A stretch of 64,000 nt of DNA from JACNIZ01 sp964344765. GTDB taxonomy: Bacteria > Planctomycetota > UBA1135. This document shows, piece by piece, positions 40,979-49,779 of the stretch. The translations under genes and the position numbers were made by a program. The notes beneath the pieces were generated by a model. It did no database searches. It had not been told where the DNA came from and saw only the letters and a program-made list of their open reading frames with translations. Positions within the stretch are counted from its first letter, which is position 1. The number at the start of each line of letters is the position of its first letter. The stretch spans positions 62,001 to 126,000 of the forward strand of contig CAYFOM010000003.1 of NCBI GenBank assembly GCA_964344765.1, written 5' to 3'.

Positions 40979-43093
40979 TTATGGGCGCTGAGCAGAGAAT
41001 ACACGCACGTCGATGGCGCTGATGCCAAAACTCCAGTCGTCGGCGCTGAGGCTGCCGGCACCGCGCAGGGTGCGACCGGCCATTGCTTGCTTCAGTGCGT
41101 CGGGCATTCCGTCAGAGAGGTTGCCGCGGTGAGTGGACTGGCTTTGCAGTGCTTCCAGTCGCTCGAAAATCGAGAAGTCGGCCCACGATGCAGTGGCGAT
41201 GGCGAAGTATCGGTCGCGTACGCCGTGCTTGGGGTCGTAGTTTTCCGGGAAGAATACTTCGATCGGGATGCGCAAGCTCTCGTTTGGCTCGAGCATATTT
41301 TCTCGTGCCAAGTCGGTTGGGTAAATCACCGAGATGGTGCGGTTACTACTCAAACACAGAACCGAAACATAAGCGCCGAGCCCCCGTTCTTGATCAGCAA
41401 AACCCAAGTTGATTTCAGCGACATCAATCAGCTCTTCGCCTTGGTCCACAAAGTGACTGGGAGCGCGCTGTTGATTGCTCAAACTATCGCTTTGCGTTCG
41501 CGGCTGCACCGCAGCAAAGTTTCCGTCCGGCCAAGCTTGACGCAATTCCTTCAGCGTTTTCTCCGACGCCGGCTGTAGCTCCATTTTCAACTCAATACCG
41601 CCACCGACGCGACTCATACTCATGATGGAACGGAACAGTTGTTCGCGTTCCAACGCTTGAAGCAATGCCGGTAATTGATTTTCAAAATCCTCTGCCGATG
41701 CACTCCACAGCAGTTGTTGATCGTCGATGGAGCGGAGTTGCCAAAGGTATTTTCCACTTTGCTCAATGAGCGATAATTTGCATGCAGTGTGCTCGTCGGC
41801 AGTCAAAGTGAACTGGAATTGCTCGCCCGCTTGAGCTTGTAATTTGCTTACCAGTTCTTGGCTGCTCGCACCTTGCACCTGAACATTCAAAGAATGAGAT
41901 TGCCAAGTCGGACGCGCGACGGCGCGCACCGCTCGCACTTCGTCGGCTTTCGCTTCGCCATTGGAGTCGGCTTCAAAGTCAGGTGCCGATGTCCATTTTG
42001 CGGTGCAGCTCATCGCTTCCAATTCCCAAACCGATGCCGTACCCAACGATTCGCCCTGCAAGCTTTGAATGAGCAACTCACTGTTTTCACTCAGCAAATG
42101 CAAGCCGCCGGCTTCGACTTCGATGTAGCCGTCTTCACGCCATTCGGCAACTGCGGCGAAACCCGGCATGGGCTGCGCGAATTCACCACCGAAAACAATA
42201 CGATCCACCGCGCCGTCCAAATGAACGGTTTGATCCCAAACTTCGTCCGCAACTCGCAACTTCAACTTTGCCGCTAACTGTTCAAAAGTGGTGCCCGGAA
42301 CCATGCGCTGCAATTCATCGACCAAGTAGTAGGTCAACACTCCGTAAGTGTGATCCAACTGCTCGAAATGAATCTCACGCGCGACTTCATCGGCGGCGCA
42401 CGCGGCTAAATGAACAAAAGGCAAATCCTTGCGCCGACGTCGGTCGCCGTCGTCCATCAGCACAACACCATCCGGCCAAAAAGCTTCAACGGTTGCCGGA
42501 TCAAAGGCGGCGTCGGCTTCCGGCGCCAAGCGACTGGACGAACGAGAGTCTCCGCGTGCAACGCCACCGGAATGACAGCAATCGGTGATCAAGGTGACGT
42601 GGGCGGTCTTTGCACAAAGCGCTTGCAGCAGTGAAAACAGTTCGTCGTCGGTTAGGTCGAAGGGCGTGCTTTTTTCGCGAGCATCGAAGACCACGAAGGT
42701 GGAATCTTTGCCGTCCAATTCCACGCCAGCTGCACCCGAACTATCGGGCAGACGCGAACCGTGACCGGAGAAATAAATCAGCACTTCAGTATTCGATCCG
42801 GCCTTGTCAATAAGCGCCGACACAGCCTGCACCACGTTTTGATGGGTGGCCTCTTCGTTCAGCAACCAGCGAATATCTTCGCCAACACCGGCAAAGCCAA
42901 AGCGCTCGACCAGCACATTGCTCAGCAGTTGCAAATCATTTTCACAGCCGTTCAGCGGTGGGAAATCTTGATAGGCCTCGGTCTCGGGATAATCCGAAAT
43001 CCCAATCATCAGCGCCAATCGCTGCGGCTCGTCGGCTTGCTGCCCTGCGGCGGGCGCCAAAGCGGTCAGGATTGCGAGAGCGAGGGAAATCAT
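40979..43093 (-). CDS. Secreted caspase-like (metacaspase-type, C14) protease with C-terminal DUF4384-like domain
   Basis: A signal peptide (ISLALAILTALAPAAG) precedes the caspase fold. The fold starts at LALMIGISDYPETEAY, includes GCENDLQLLSNVL, the catalytic histidine in LIYFSGHGSR and the catalytic cysteine in TLITDCCHSGG. Residues ~390-700 have the wording of a DUF4384-type beta domain, such as CLSSNRTISVIYPTD, NESLRIPIEVFFP and FAIATASWADFSIFERLEAL. The dyad is intact, so it should be an active cysteine protease, probably cutting after Arg or Lys. I use the ATG at 43093, which starts the signal peptide. Targets and trigger are unknown; export makes a purely cytoplasmic death role less likely. 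Confidence 0.85.
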   Translation of the reverse strand: MISLALAILTALAPAAGQQADEPQRLALMIGISDYPETEAYQDFPPLNGCENDLQLLSNVLVERFGFAGVGEDIRWLLNEEATHQNVVQAVSALIDKAGSNTEVLIYFSGHGSRLPDSSGAAGVELDGKDSTFVVFDAREKSTPFDLTDDELFSLLQALCAKTAHVTLITDCCHSGGVARGDSRSSSRLAPEADAAFDPATVEAFWPDGVVLMDDGDRRRRKDLPFVHLAACAADEVAREIHFEQLDHTYGVLTYYLVDELQRMVPGTTFEQLAAKLKLRVADEVWDQTVHLDGAVDRIVFGGEFAQPMPGFAAVAEWREDGYIEVEAGGLHLLSENSELLIQSLQGESLGTASVWELEAMSCTAKWTSAPDFEADSNGEAKADEVRAVRAVARPTWQSHSLNVQVQGASSQELVSKLQAQAGEQFQFTLTADEHTACKLSLIEQSGKYLWQLRSIDDQQLLWSASAEDFENQLPALLQALEREQLFRSIMSMSRVGGGIELKMELQPASEKTLKELRQAWPDGNFAAVQPRTQSDSLSNQQRAPSHFVDQGEELIDVAEINLGFADQERGLGAYVSVLCLSSNRTISVIYPTDLARENMLEPNESLRIPIEVFFPENYDPKHGVRDRYFAIATASWADFSIFERLEALQSQSTHRGNLSDGMPDALKQAMAGRTLRGAGSLSADDWSFGISAIDVRVFSAQRP

Positions 43094-43208
43094 TGGTGGG
43101 GGACTAGGGAAGAACGGGGACCGACGCTTGCGGTTCAATCCAGTCAACTATACGAGGAAGCCATTTCAGGTCACATCGATGGCGCCGACGTTATCGATGG
43201 TATTCGCG

Positions 43209-43817
43209 CTAGGCCGATTGCAGCAATTCCGTCGCGCGATCGATCGTCGCTTGATCCAGCCATTCCACCGCAGTCAAATCCGCGATCAGAACTTTTTCAT
43301 CCACGCCCAGGCGCAAGGCAATGTCGACATGCGACCGCCACTGCTGCCAACAATGCGTATTCGCCAATGCCATCGCCGCGATGCGTTCTTGCACCGGCGT
43401 CGGCAGATGCGGACGACTCATGACGCGCGCATATGCGTGTTGTAAAACCCAATCGGCCGACAGCGCATCGAGCATGCGCAAGTGGCTGAGTACACGTTCG
43501 GCGCGATCGTGGTAAAGGTCTTGGAAAGCCGCTTCGCCGGCGGCGACGGGATCGGCTTTGGCGTTTTGATCGAACGGATCGCCATCGGTCGGTCCGTTGC
43601 CGGCACGCAATTCCGCAGGAAGTGCATTCCAGGCACGAACTAGGCGGGGGAAACCGTAGAACAGGTGAAGGAACCGCAGCACCTCATGCACGCAGTCGGC
43701 GCCTTCGGCATCGGCCAGGGCAATGGCGGCATCATGCATGTGCTGGCGGTCGCCGTGATCAAAAGCGGCCGCGACGGCTAAGTGCGGACTTAAGTCTTGA
43801 CGGCAAGGATCTGACAT
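43209..43817 (-). CDS. Carboxymuconolactone-decarboxylase/AhpD-fold-like protein
   Basis: The 202-residue helical protein resembles the CMD/AhpD fold. It has VLRFLHLFYGFPRLVRAWNAL in the first half and VQERIAAMALANTHCWQQWRSHVDIALRLGVDEKVL in the second (the 'RE...L......C..C..H...A...G' region). Only one cysteine of the usual CxxC pair is present (THCWQQW), so peroxidase-type chemistry is unlikely. It directly follows psd with a 1-bp overlap (TGATG). The function is not known; a role alongside lipid synthesis is conjecture from position. Confidence 0.55.
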   Translation of the reverse strand: MSDPCRQDLSPHLAVAAAFDHGDRQHMHDAAIALADAEGADCVHEVLRFLHLFYGFPRLVRAWNALPAELRAGNGPTDGDPFDQNAKADPVAAGEAAFQDLYHDRAERVLSHLRMLDALSADWVLQHAYARVMSRPHLPTPVQERIAAMALANTHCWQQWRSHVDIALRLGVDEKVLIADLTAVEWLDQATIDRATELLQSA

Positions 43818-44659
43818 CAGTTTTGCTCCGTCAAACTTCCGCTAAGCAAAGGTTCGCGTGCCCGGCATTCATCGCCTAGACCCATTGCCAAATGACGTTG
43901 GCCGGGCGCGAACACGACGATGGTCGAGCCAAATTCAAACATTCCCATTTCACCGCCGCGCTCAACGTGGATCGGCGGATCGTAGACGCGTCGGCCCTCA
44001 AGAAATGGACTACTTCCTAAGGTCGCATCGTGATGGAATTGCATGCCGCCGACATTCAATGCGCCGATGTACAGCAGCGACAACGGCGTGCCGTCGGCGG
44101 CGCGACAGTGCAGCAGGATGCGTTTATTGGTTGCCAAAACGCGGGTGCTGCGGCGAATCAACTTTGGATCGACCGGTTGCAAATCCCCGGGCTCGGTGAC
44201 CGCTTCTAGGATCTCGAGCTCGCACGGGGCGTGATAACGGTGGTAGTTGTACGGCGCCAAGTAAACCTGAATAGCTTGGTAGCCGGACAGCAAGCGCACG
44301 TCGCCGCCGGGCACCAATTCTTGGGTGGTGTACGGCGTGCCTTTGATCAGCCAAGTCCCTTCCGGTGAAACGCGCGCGCAGGCAGCAATGCGGCCATCGG
44401 CGGGGGACAGCCAGGCGTCGCCCTCGGGCAGCGGTCGCGACCCTTCCGGCAGTGGGCGCGTGAACAACGCGAGGAAGTTTTTGTAATCGCGCAAATCTCC
44501 GGGAATGGTCGCCGGGTCAATGCCGAGTCGTTTGCCCAGCCAACCCCACAGTCCGCGGCGCATGAATTTGGGCACCGGCATACGTCCCATCCACCCGGCC
44601 ACGCGGGAAATGGTGCGGCGCGGCACGCCGGGGAAGGTCAGGACTTTGCGGACGGACAC
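43817..44659 (-). CDS. psd: Phosphatidylserine decarboxylase proenzyme
   Basis: Psd converts phosphatidylserine to phosphatidylethanolamine at the inner membrane and cleaves itself to form a pyruvoyl group. The conserved LSPADGRI (catalytic Asp), VYLAPYNYHRYHAP (His), NKRILLH, LLYIGALNVGG and the self-cleavage site FEFGSTIVVF (F-G-S-T) are all visible. The 280-residue length matches the short bacterial form. The start at 44659 is an ATG with no strong ribosome-binding site. It heads a minus-strand run that continues into the CMD-like gene and perhaps the caspase and MFS genes. No pss gene is in the window. Confidence 0.92.
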   Translation of the reverse strand: MSVRKVLTFPGVPRRTISRVAGWMGRMPVPKFMRRGLWGWLGKRLGIDPATIPGDLRDYKNFLALFTRPLPEGSRPLPEGDAWLSPADGRIAACARVSPEGTWLIKGTPYTTQELVPGGDVRLLSGYQAIQVYLAPYNYHRYHAPCELEILEAVTEPGDLQPVDPKLIRRSTRVLATNKRILLHCRAADGTPLSLLYIGALNVGGMQFHHDATLGSSPFLEGRRVYDPPIHVERGGEMGMFEFGSTIVVFAPGQRHLAMGLGDECRAREPLLSGSLTEQN

Positions 44660-44743
44660 AGGTGATCGCGCGGGTGGACGGCGCTGAGTTCGGATATCCT
44701 AGCGACCCGGTGCTTGGGAATGAGTAATGGTTGAGATAAGGCG

Positions 44744-45958
44744 ATGAAGAGGAAGCTGTTTATTCTGGCGGCGTTTAGCTTTGCGATTGGAGTTGTCGGT
44801 TTTCAGATCGGCAAGGATGGCCATTCCAGTTATTCCCCGCAGCCGGGTGTTTTCGTAGAGCGCGTCGATCAGTTGTCATCCGGTCGAGTGCTGAGCATGG
44901 GTTGGGTCAACGATGCCGACGGCGATGGCTATCCCGAAATTGTTGTGCATGAAAGGCCGACCCGTGGATTCGTTTCCATCCTCCGCGACTGGTGGACATC
45001 GTCGTCCACGCGGGCGAGTTGGGTCAAGTTGCGGTCAGGGCGTAATGGCGAAGTCCTTCAGCAGCTTTACGGCTCCGGGGATGCCCAAGACACGCTTCGC
45101 GCAGCGTTTGGCCCGGTGTTTTTGTCGGGTAGGCTGGGTGCTTGGCGAGTGTTGAAACGTGGTGGTCTGGAGCTAACAGATGGCAGCCAATCGCTTCACG
45201 AGGTGAAGATCTATTCTGGAGGCTGGCCGGATTGGACCAAGCATCCGGGGACGTCGGAATTGATTCAGGTTCGTCCTGCCGCCGATGGGGTGGATTTGCT
45301 TGGTGCTGACTCCATTCCGTTTCGAGTTGAAAGTCCTCATTATTTGCAAACGCTGATTTGGAGCCGCCATTTTTTCGAGGGCAAGCACCGGTGGATTTTG
45401 ATGCTTGGATTTTCGCTTCAAGATTCCAGCGAAGAAGGTCATTCCTTGGTCTTTTTGGATTGGGAGGACCGTCGTTACATTCGCGAACAACGCAAACTCT
45501 CCACGGGTGTACTTGCGGATCAAAACGGATGGGATTGGGCTATTACTTTGCGAGTGGATACCGACGGGGTTCCACACGCCGTTCAACTTTGGGATCAACC
45601 GGGAGCGGAGTTCACGCCAGTGCGAATACGCGAGCCGCATGCAAGTATGTGCGTCGATCCGCAGCGCGCGCTTTTTATCACCAAGCCGAATCAAACACCC
45701 TGTCGCTTGGTCTATTGGGACTTGCAATCGCAGCAGCCGATTTGGGAAAAGAACATCGGCGACTTCGGCAAGCAAACCGGCATACGTGACCTTTCCATGT
45801 CCACTCTCGCCGATCACAACGGCGACGGAATTGATGAAATCGCTTTAACGGCAAACTTCAAGGCAAGCACGTGGCTGGCCTTGAAGTTTTCGGAGTCCGC
45901 GATGGTCGCGATCGTTTTGGACGGTGCGACCGGAGAGTTGCTCACTCCCCAGGATTGA
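44744..45958 (+). CDS. Exported FG-GAP/VCBS-like repeat protein, paralogue A
   Basis: The 404-residue product has an N-terminal hydrophobic signal (LFILAAFSFAIGVVGFQIG). Two calcium-site-like FG-GAP motifs are visible: MGWVNDADGDGYPEIVVHER near residue 55 and LADHNGDGIDEIAL near residue 360. These motifs occur in beta-propeller proteins related to integrin alpha chains. The opening GHSSYS.QPGVFVERVDQLSSG and the closing VAIVLDGATGELL are strongly similar to the gene at 48536, so the two are paralogues. ATAAGG a few bases before the ATG serves as ribosome-binding site. It ends 1 bp before the convergent CotH gene. Function unknown; surface or periplasmic binding is likely. Confidence 0.72.
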   Translation: MKRKLFILAAFSFAIGVVGFQIGKDGHSSYSPQPGVFVERVDQLSSGRVLSMGWVNDADGDGYPEIVVHERPTRGFVSILRDWWTSSSTRASWVKLRSGRNGEVLQQLYGSGDAQDTLRAAFGPVFLSGRLGAWRVLKRGGLELTDGSQSLHEVKIYSGGWPDWTKHPGTSELIQVRPAADGVDLLGADSIPFRVESPHYLQTLIWSRHFFEGKHRWILMLGFSLQDSSEEGHSLVFLDWEDRRYIREQRKLSTGVLADQNGWDWAITLRVDTDGVPHAVQLWDQPGAEFTPVRIREPHASMCVDPQRALFITKPNQTPCRLVYWDLQSQQPIWEKNIGDFGKQTGIRDLSMSTLADHNGDGIDEIALTANFKASTWLALKFSESAMVAIVLDGATGELLTPQD

Positions 45959-45959
45959 C

Positions 45960-48425
45960 CTACGGACAGATGATGATTTCCAACGCGTTGGACAGCTGTT
46001 CGCCCAAGCTGGACGTCGGCATGTGCGCTTGAGCGTAGAAGGTGAAGCCGACCAGTGCCGGGTTGTTGATCGGCACGGTTACCGTCGCTTCGCCGAATGC
46101 ATTAGCGGTTAAGCCGCTTTGCATGACCAGCTTGCTCAGCGAAACCAACGCCACGCCAGCTTCAGTCAATCCGCTGAGGTAATCGGCTTCACGCGATACG
46201 TACAAGTTGATGGCGTCTCCTTGCGTCGCGCCGCTGACTTTGACGTCGGCCGATCCGCCGACGGCTGGGCTGCCGAAGCCTTCCAGCAGCAAACCGTGAG
46301 CAAACGGGTCGACTTGGTCAAAGGAGCGGTAACCGCAGCTTTGGCCGTTCGATGCGCCGGCGGTGGGCGTGTGCAGGCTTACCCATGGAGTTCCTCCGTC
46401 AAACAAACGACCGGTGGAAACATCCGGAGCTTGATCGGAGAAATCGTAGAAGTCGCGCACCGTGGTGCCGTCGGAATCCACCAGCGAAACCTCTTCGCCG
46501 TTTTTATCCAACTGGAAGTTTGCGTGCAGCGGACCTTGCGCCAGATCGTTATCGCACCAAACCACGATGGCTTGACCAGGTGCCAGCGTCGTGCCGGTTG
46601 GGAATGCCCACTGGGTCGGTAGTTGCAGGTCGTCACTCAAGTACCAACCGCTGATGTCGACGGTCGCAGCGGTGGTGTTGAGGATTTCCACCCAGTCATC
46701 ATTCTCGCCGGCTTCATCGGTGGCGCCGGTGTCGTTGTCGGCGAGGAATTCGTTGATGACGATACCGTTGGAATCGATCAGCGGCTCCACCTTGTACGAA
46801 CTAGGCGCTTCTTCAGCTTGCCACGGGAAGTGAGTTGCGTTGTCGGACGGCGTCCACGCCAGCATGTAGTAGCGCACCTTGGTGCCCTCAGGCTGCGGCG
46901 GGATCAAACCAGCCCATACTCCGTCGTTGGCGGCGCCGTCACCGTGGTTACCGTCGTCGTACATGGTCGCCTCGTTGTAGGGGCCGACCTTGCCGGCGCG
47001 CCACATCAGCACCGCGCCTTCGACGCTGGAGCCAGGGGCTTCTATGCGCGCAGTGACCGCGACCAAATCCTGATCGGTGGGGTTGCTGGGTAGTACAGCG
47101 ACATCGGAATATTCCGGACGAATGCCGTTCAGCGCGGCCAGCCCTTGCAGATAAGACTGGCGGTTATTGACGAAAGGCTGCAAGCCGCACGAAGTCCGTC
47201 CGCCGCCACCGCCGCCACCGCCGCCACCACCGATGGTGACGTCTTGAGTAACGTTGTTGTAGAACTGCTGCAGCGTGTACAGCTTTTTGGTGTCGGCGAT
47301 GACATCAGGCTCGATCAAGTCTTGGTATTGCGTGACCAAGCCACCAATGACTGTCCAGTTCCACGAACGCTCAAGCATTTCGCGGTAGTTGGCGTAATAA
47401 GCCGCCCGTCCGCGCGGACCGCTATTGGTGTTCAGCAAGCGCGTAATCAACGGGTAATCGCTATCGCCGTAATTCTCAATCGGCGACATGCGCTGCAACT
47501 GCGTCACCGACATGCCCATGCCGAAGTTACCAAAGGCTTCGTTGACGTCCCACGGGATGGTCGAGAAGCGGCCCTCGGCCAGATCGTTGAACACGTAATA
47601 GTTGTGACCGCTTTCGATGTACGAATCGCGGTTGACGAACAAGTTCATGCCGGCCAGGAACCACAGTGCACGATCGATGCGCAGGTTGTCGTCGACGTCG
47701 CTGATGATGTTGGCGATGGTGCCGTTATTCAACACGTCGCATAGATCGATCAAGTCCAACCATTCGGTGCCGTTGGGATCGCTCTTCAGCTCATAAATGT
47801 CGTAGTAGCTGGTTGGGTTGCTGCCCAACCACAGCAGCGTCGCCATGTTTCCGCCGCCGGGACCGCCGCTGGTTACAGGGTCGCACTTGTAACGATTGCC
47901 GTCGTTGTCGTCGAACCAGTCCGACAACATCTCACCGCTGACCTGCTCGGTGTTGTTGTAAATGCCCCAGTATTCATCGTTGATCCACAAGCGCACGAAG
48001 TTTGCGCGCGGCGCCGGCATGTACTGACGAAGAACGTTGTAGGTCACCACCTCGCGACAGAAGGTCGGATCCATGAACGCGTTGCCGAGGTTGATGGTGT
48101 CGAAGCCAAGCAGCTCCTGGCCGAGCACATACTGGTCCATCTTGATCTTGAAAGGCATCTTCTCCTCGGGCCAAACGCTGGCCGAAGAGTTGCCCTTAAA
48201 CCGCACGCCGACGTTGAGGTACACCACGCCGTCCACTTCCATGTCAGCTTCGATGTAATCCTCGGTCGCCCGGTTTTGGTCGAGCAAGGTCCAATAATTG
48301 GCTTGATGGAAAGTCAGCTTGAAATCGCGAACGATGGTCTCGTCGTAGAGACCTTGAGCAGTTGCCCTGGCCGATAGCAGAAGCACCAGCACACCCAGGA
48401 TGGAGGAGACAGCTAATTTGCGCAT
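45960..48425 (-). CDS. Secreted CotH-kinase-fold protein with lamin-tail domain
   Basis: The 821-residue product has a signal peptide (VSSILGVLVLLLSARATAQG). The CotH domain (about residues 25-400) has YIEADMEVDGVVYLNVGVRF, FKGNSSASVW, DTINLGNAF, PRANFVRLWINDEYWGIYNN and FSTIPWDVNEAFGNF. CotH of Bacillus is an atypical protein kinase of spore-coat proteins; bacterial secreted homologues are mostly uncharacterised. A beta region and a lamin-tail domain follow (GIVINEFLADNDTG, DDWVEILNTTAATVDISGWY, GQAIVVWCDND). A run of 11 glycines (about residue 405) separates the parts. I use the ATG at 48425, because an earlier in-frame start would add an unsuitable 13 residues before the signal peptide. 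It is flanked by two FG-GAP paralogues. Confidence 0.85.
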   Translation of the reverse strand: MRKLAVSSILGVLVLLLSARATAQGLYDETIVRDFKLTFHQANYWTLLDQNRATEDYIEADMEVDGVVYLNVGVRFKGNSSASVWPEEKMPFKIKMDQYVLGQELLGFDTINLGNAFMDPTFCREVVTYNVLRQYMPAPRANFVRLWINDEYWGIYNNTEQVSGEMLSDWFDDNDGNRYKCDPVTSGGPGGGNMATLLWLGSNPTSYYDIYELKSDPNGTEWLDLIDLCDVLNNGTIANIISDVDDNLRIDRALWFLAGMNLFVNRDSYIESGHNYYVFNDLAEGRFSTIPWDVNEAFGNFGMGMSVTQLQRMSPIENYGDSDYPLITRLLNTNSGPRGRAAYYANYREMLERSWNWTVIGGLVTQYQDLIEPDVIADTKKLYTLQQFYNNVTQDVTIGGGGGGGGGGGRTSCGLQPFVNNRQSYLQGLAALNGIRPEYSDVAVLPSNPTDQDLVAVTARIEAPGSSVEGAVLMWRAGKVGPYNEATMYDDGNHGDGAANDGVWAGLIPPQPEGTKVRYYMLAWTPSDNATHFPWQAEEAPSSYKVEPLIDSNGIVINEFLADNDTGATDEAGENDDWVEILNTTAATVDISGWYLSDDLQLPTQWAFPTGTTLAPGQAIVVWCDNDLAQGPLHANFQLDKNGEEVSLVDSDGTTVRDFYDFSDQAPDVSTGRLFDGGTPWVSLHTPTAGASNGQSCGYRSFDQVDPFAHGLLLEGFGSPAVGGSADVKVSGATQGDAINLYVSREADYLSGLTEAGVALVSLSKLVMQSGLTANAFGEATVTVPINNPALVGFTFYAQAHMPTSSLGEQLSNALEIIICP
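47200..47226. repeat. Short tandem repeat, three copies of CCGCCGCCA
   Basis: Three perfect 9-base units, followed by a partial CCACCG, encode on the minus strand most of the polyglycine run in the CotH protein. Slippage here would change the linker length in whole multiples of three residues. Confidence 0.85.
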
Positions 48426-48535
48426 GATCAAAAAACACAAGAAAGGTTCTAATGTTTCGTCCATTAGCTGATTTTTCCATTAATGAACGCATTTTCATTT
48501 TTCGTAGAATGGCGGTGTTTCCAGCGCCATCCAGA

Positions 48536-49756
48536 ATGAAAAAGCCTCTCATTATCCTCCTCGTCGGCCTGCTCAGCCTGTGGTTGGGCCGCAGCCTGAT
48601 GGTGGAGCGTGGCCATTCCAGCTATTCGTCGACACCGGGGGTCTATGTGGCCTTGGACAACCGGCTTTCCTCGGGGCAACTGATGGCATTGGGCTGGGTG
48701 AATGATGTCGACGGCGACGGCTATCCCGACATACTTTCCCAGGAACGACCGGCGCGTACCTTGCAGCATCGCTGGAAGAAATTCATTGGCACCGCACAAA
48801 ACCGTGCAAGCTTAGTCAAGCTACGGTCGGGAATTAGCGGCGAGATGATTCGCCTTATGCACGCGCGCGGGGAAGGCCACGAAATCTACCGCCGCCCATT
48901 AGGAGTTTCGCCGTCGACTAAACGCATCCCGGTATTGAGGCGCCACCCCAACGACGATAACGACGTATATGACGGCGAAAATATGCTGCTCGATATTCCC
49001 TCTGGAAGCGACTGGCGAAGGGGGGTGACTATGCACCCGCAGACCGGGGAGATCATTCGTTGGGAAGCAATTGAAGGCGGGTTCCAGCTAGTCGGCAGCC
49101 AAGCCGGGATTTGCCAAGCAACCATGCCCACGATCGGGCGCGAACCGGTGATGAGTTGGACCTTGCATCGAATGGGTAATCGGCAAAAGTGGTTGCTAGT
49201 TGTTGCAGCCCCGGAGCGCCCGGTTTATGGCCGACAAGCCACGGTTTATGTTTATGATTGGGAGCAGCAAAAAATCATTCATCACCAAACAAGCATCCAA
49301 GACTATGACGATCCGCAAATTTCTGGTTTGGCATACACTGTGTTGCCGTTAGCCGACCTTGACGATATCCCCGAGGCCATTTGCGTAAAAGGACGATTGG
49401 GCGAGTCTTACCAGTGGCTTCCGCCAAAAAGTGGCTTTCAAAGCAGCCGGACGGACGCAGGTCGAGCTCTATTCTTCTCTTATATAGAAGGGAAACCAAC
49501 CACCATTGGTTACTGGAACCTAAAAGGCAATCGGTTAATCTGGTCGAAGGACGTATCGAATTCCTCTGAGGACAGTTACTGGCCCTCGGTTACTTATTCC
49601 ATTCTGAGCGACTACAACAATGACGGTTATTCGGAGATCGCGATTCGCGGTAATTTACGCCGAAGCGATTGGCTGAATCTGGATCTATCTGAATCTACCC
49701 TTGTCGCCTGCGTCCTCGACGGCGCCACCGGCGAGTTGTTCCTCCCAACCCCATAA
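48536..49756 (+). CDS. Exported FG-GAP/VCBS-like repeat protein, paralogue B
   Basis: The 406-residue product begins with a signal anchor (MKKPLIILLVGLLSLWLGRS). It matches the protein at 44744 at both ends: RGHSSYSSTPGVYVALDNRL, then LGWVNDVDGDGYPDILSQER, and at the end ILSDYNNDGYSEIAIRG and VACVLDGATGELFL. The centre is more divergent. The two D-x-D/N-x-D-G motifs are probable calcium sites. I use the ATG at 48536 because it starts the signal sequence; an in-frame start at 48452 gives a non-hydrophobic leader. The 110-bp divergent gap with the CotH gene must contain both promoters, but I could not identify convincing hexamers there. Confidence 0.72.
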   Translation: MKKPLIILLVGLLSLWLGRSLMVERGHSSYSSTPGVYVALDNRLSSGQLMALGWVNDVDGDGYPDILSQERPARTLQHRWKKFIGTAQNRASLVKLRSGISGEMIRLMHARGEGHEIYRRPLGVSPSTKRIPVLRRHPNDDNDVYDGENMLLDIPSGSDWRRGVTMHPQTGEIIRWEAIEGGFQLVGSQAGICQATMPTIGREPVMSWTLHRMGNRQKWLLVVAAPERPVYGRQATVYVYDWEQQKIIHHQTSIQDYDDPQISGLAYTVLPLADLDDIPEAICVKGRLGESYQWLPPKSGFQSSRTDAGRALFFSYIEGKPTTIGYWNLKGNRLIWSKDVSNSSEDSYWPSVTYSILSDYNNDGYSEIAIRGNLRRSDWLNLDLSESTLVACVLDGATGELFLPTP

Positions 49757-49779
49757 GCTTCTTTGCTATCTTGTCGCCC

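Noticed and set aside
47200..47232. GC-rich tandem repeat considered as a CRISPR or regulatory array
   Set aside because: It is only three 9-base units inside a coding region and simply encodes glycines.
48426..48535. Promoters in the divergent gap between the CotH and FG-GAP genes
   Set aside because: TAGAAT at 48505-48510 resembles a -10 box, but no matching -35 box is found at a proper distance, so it was not listed.
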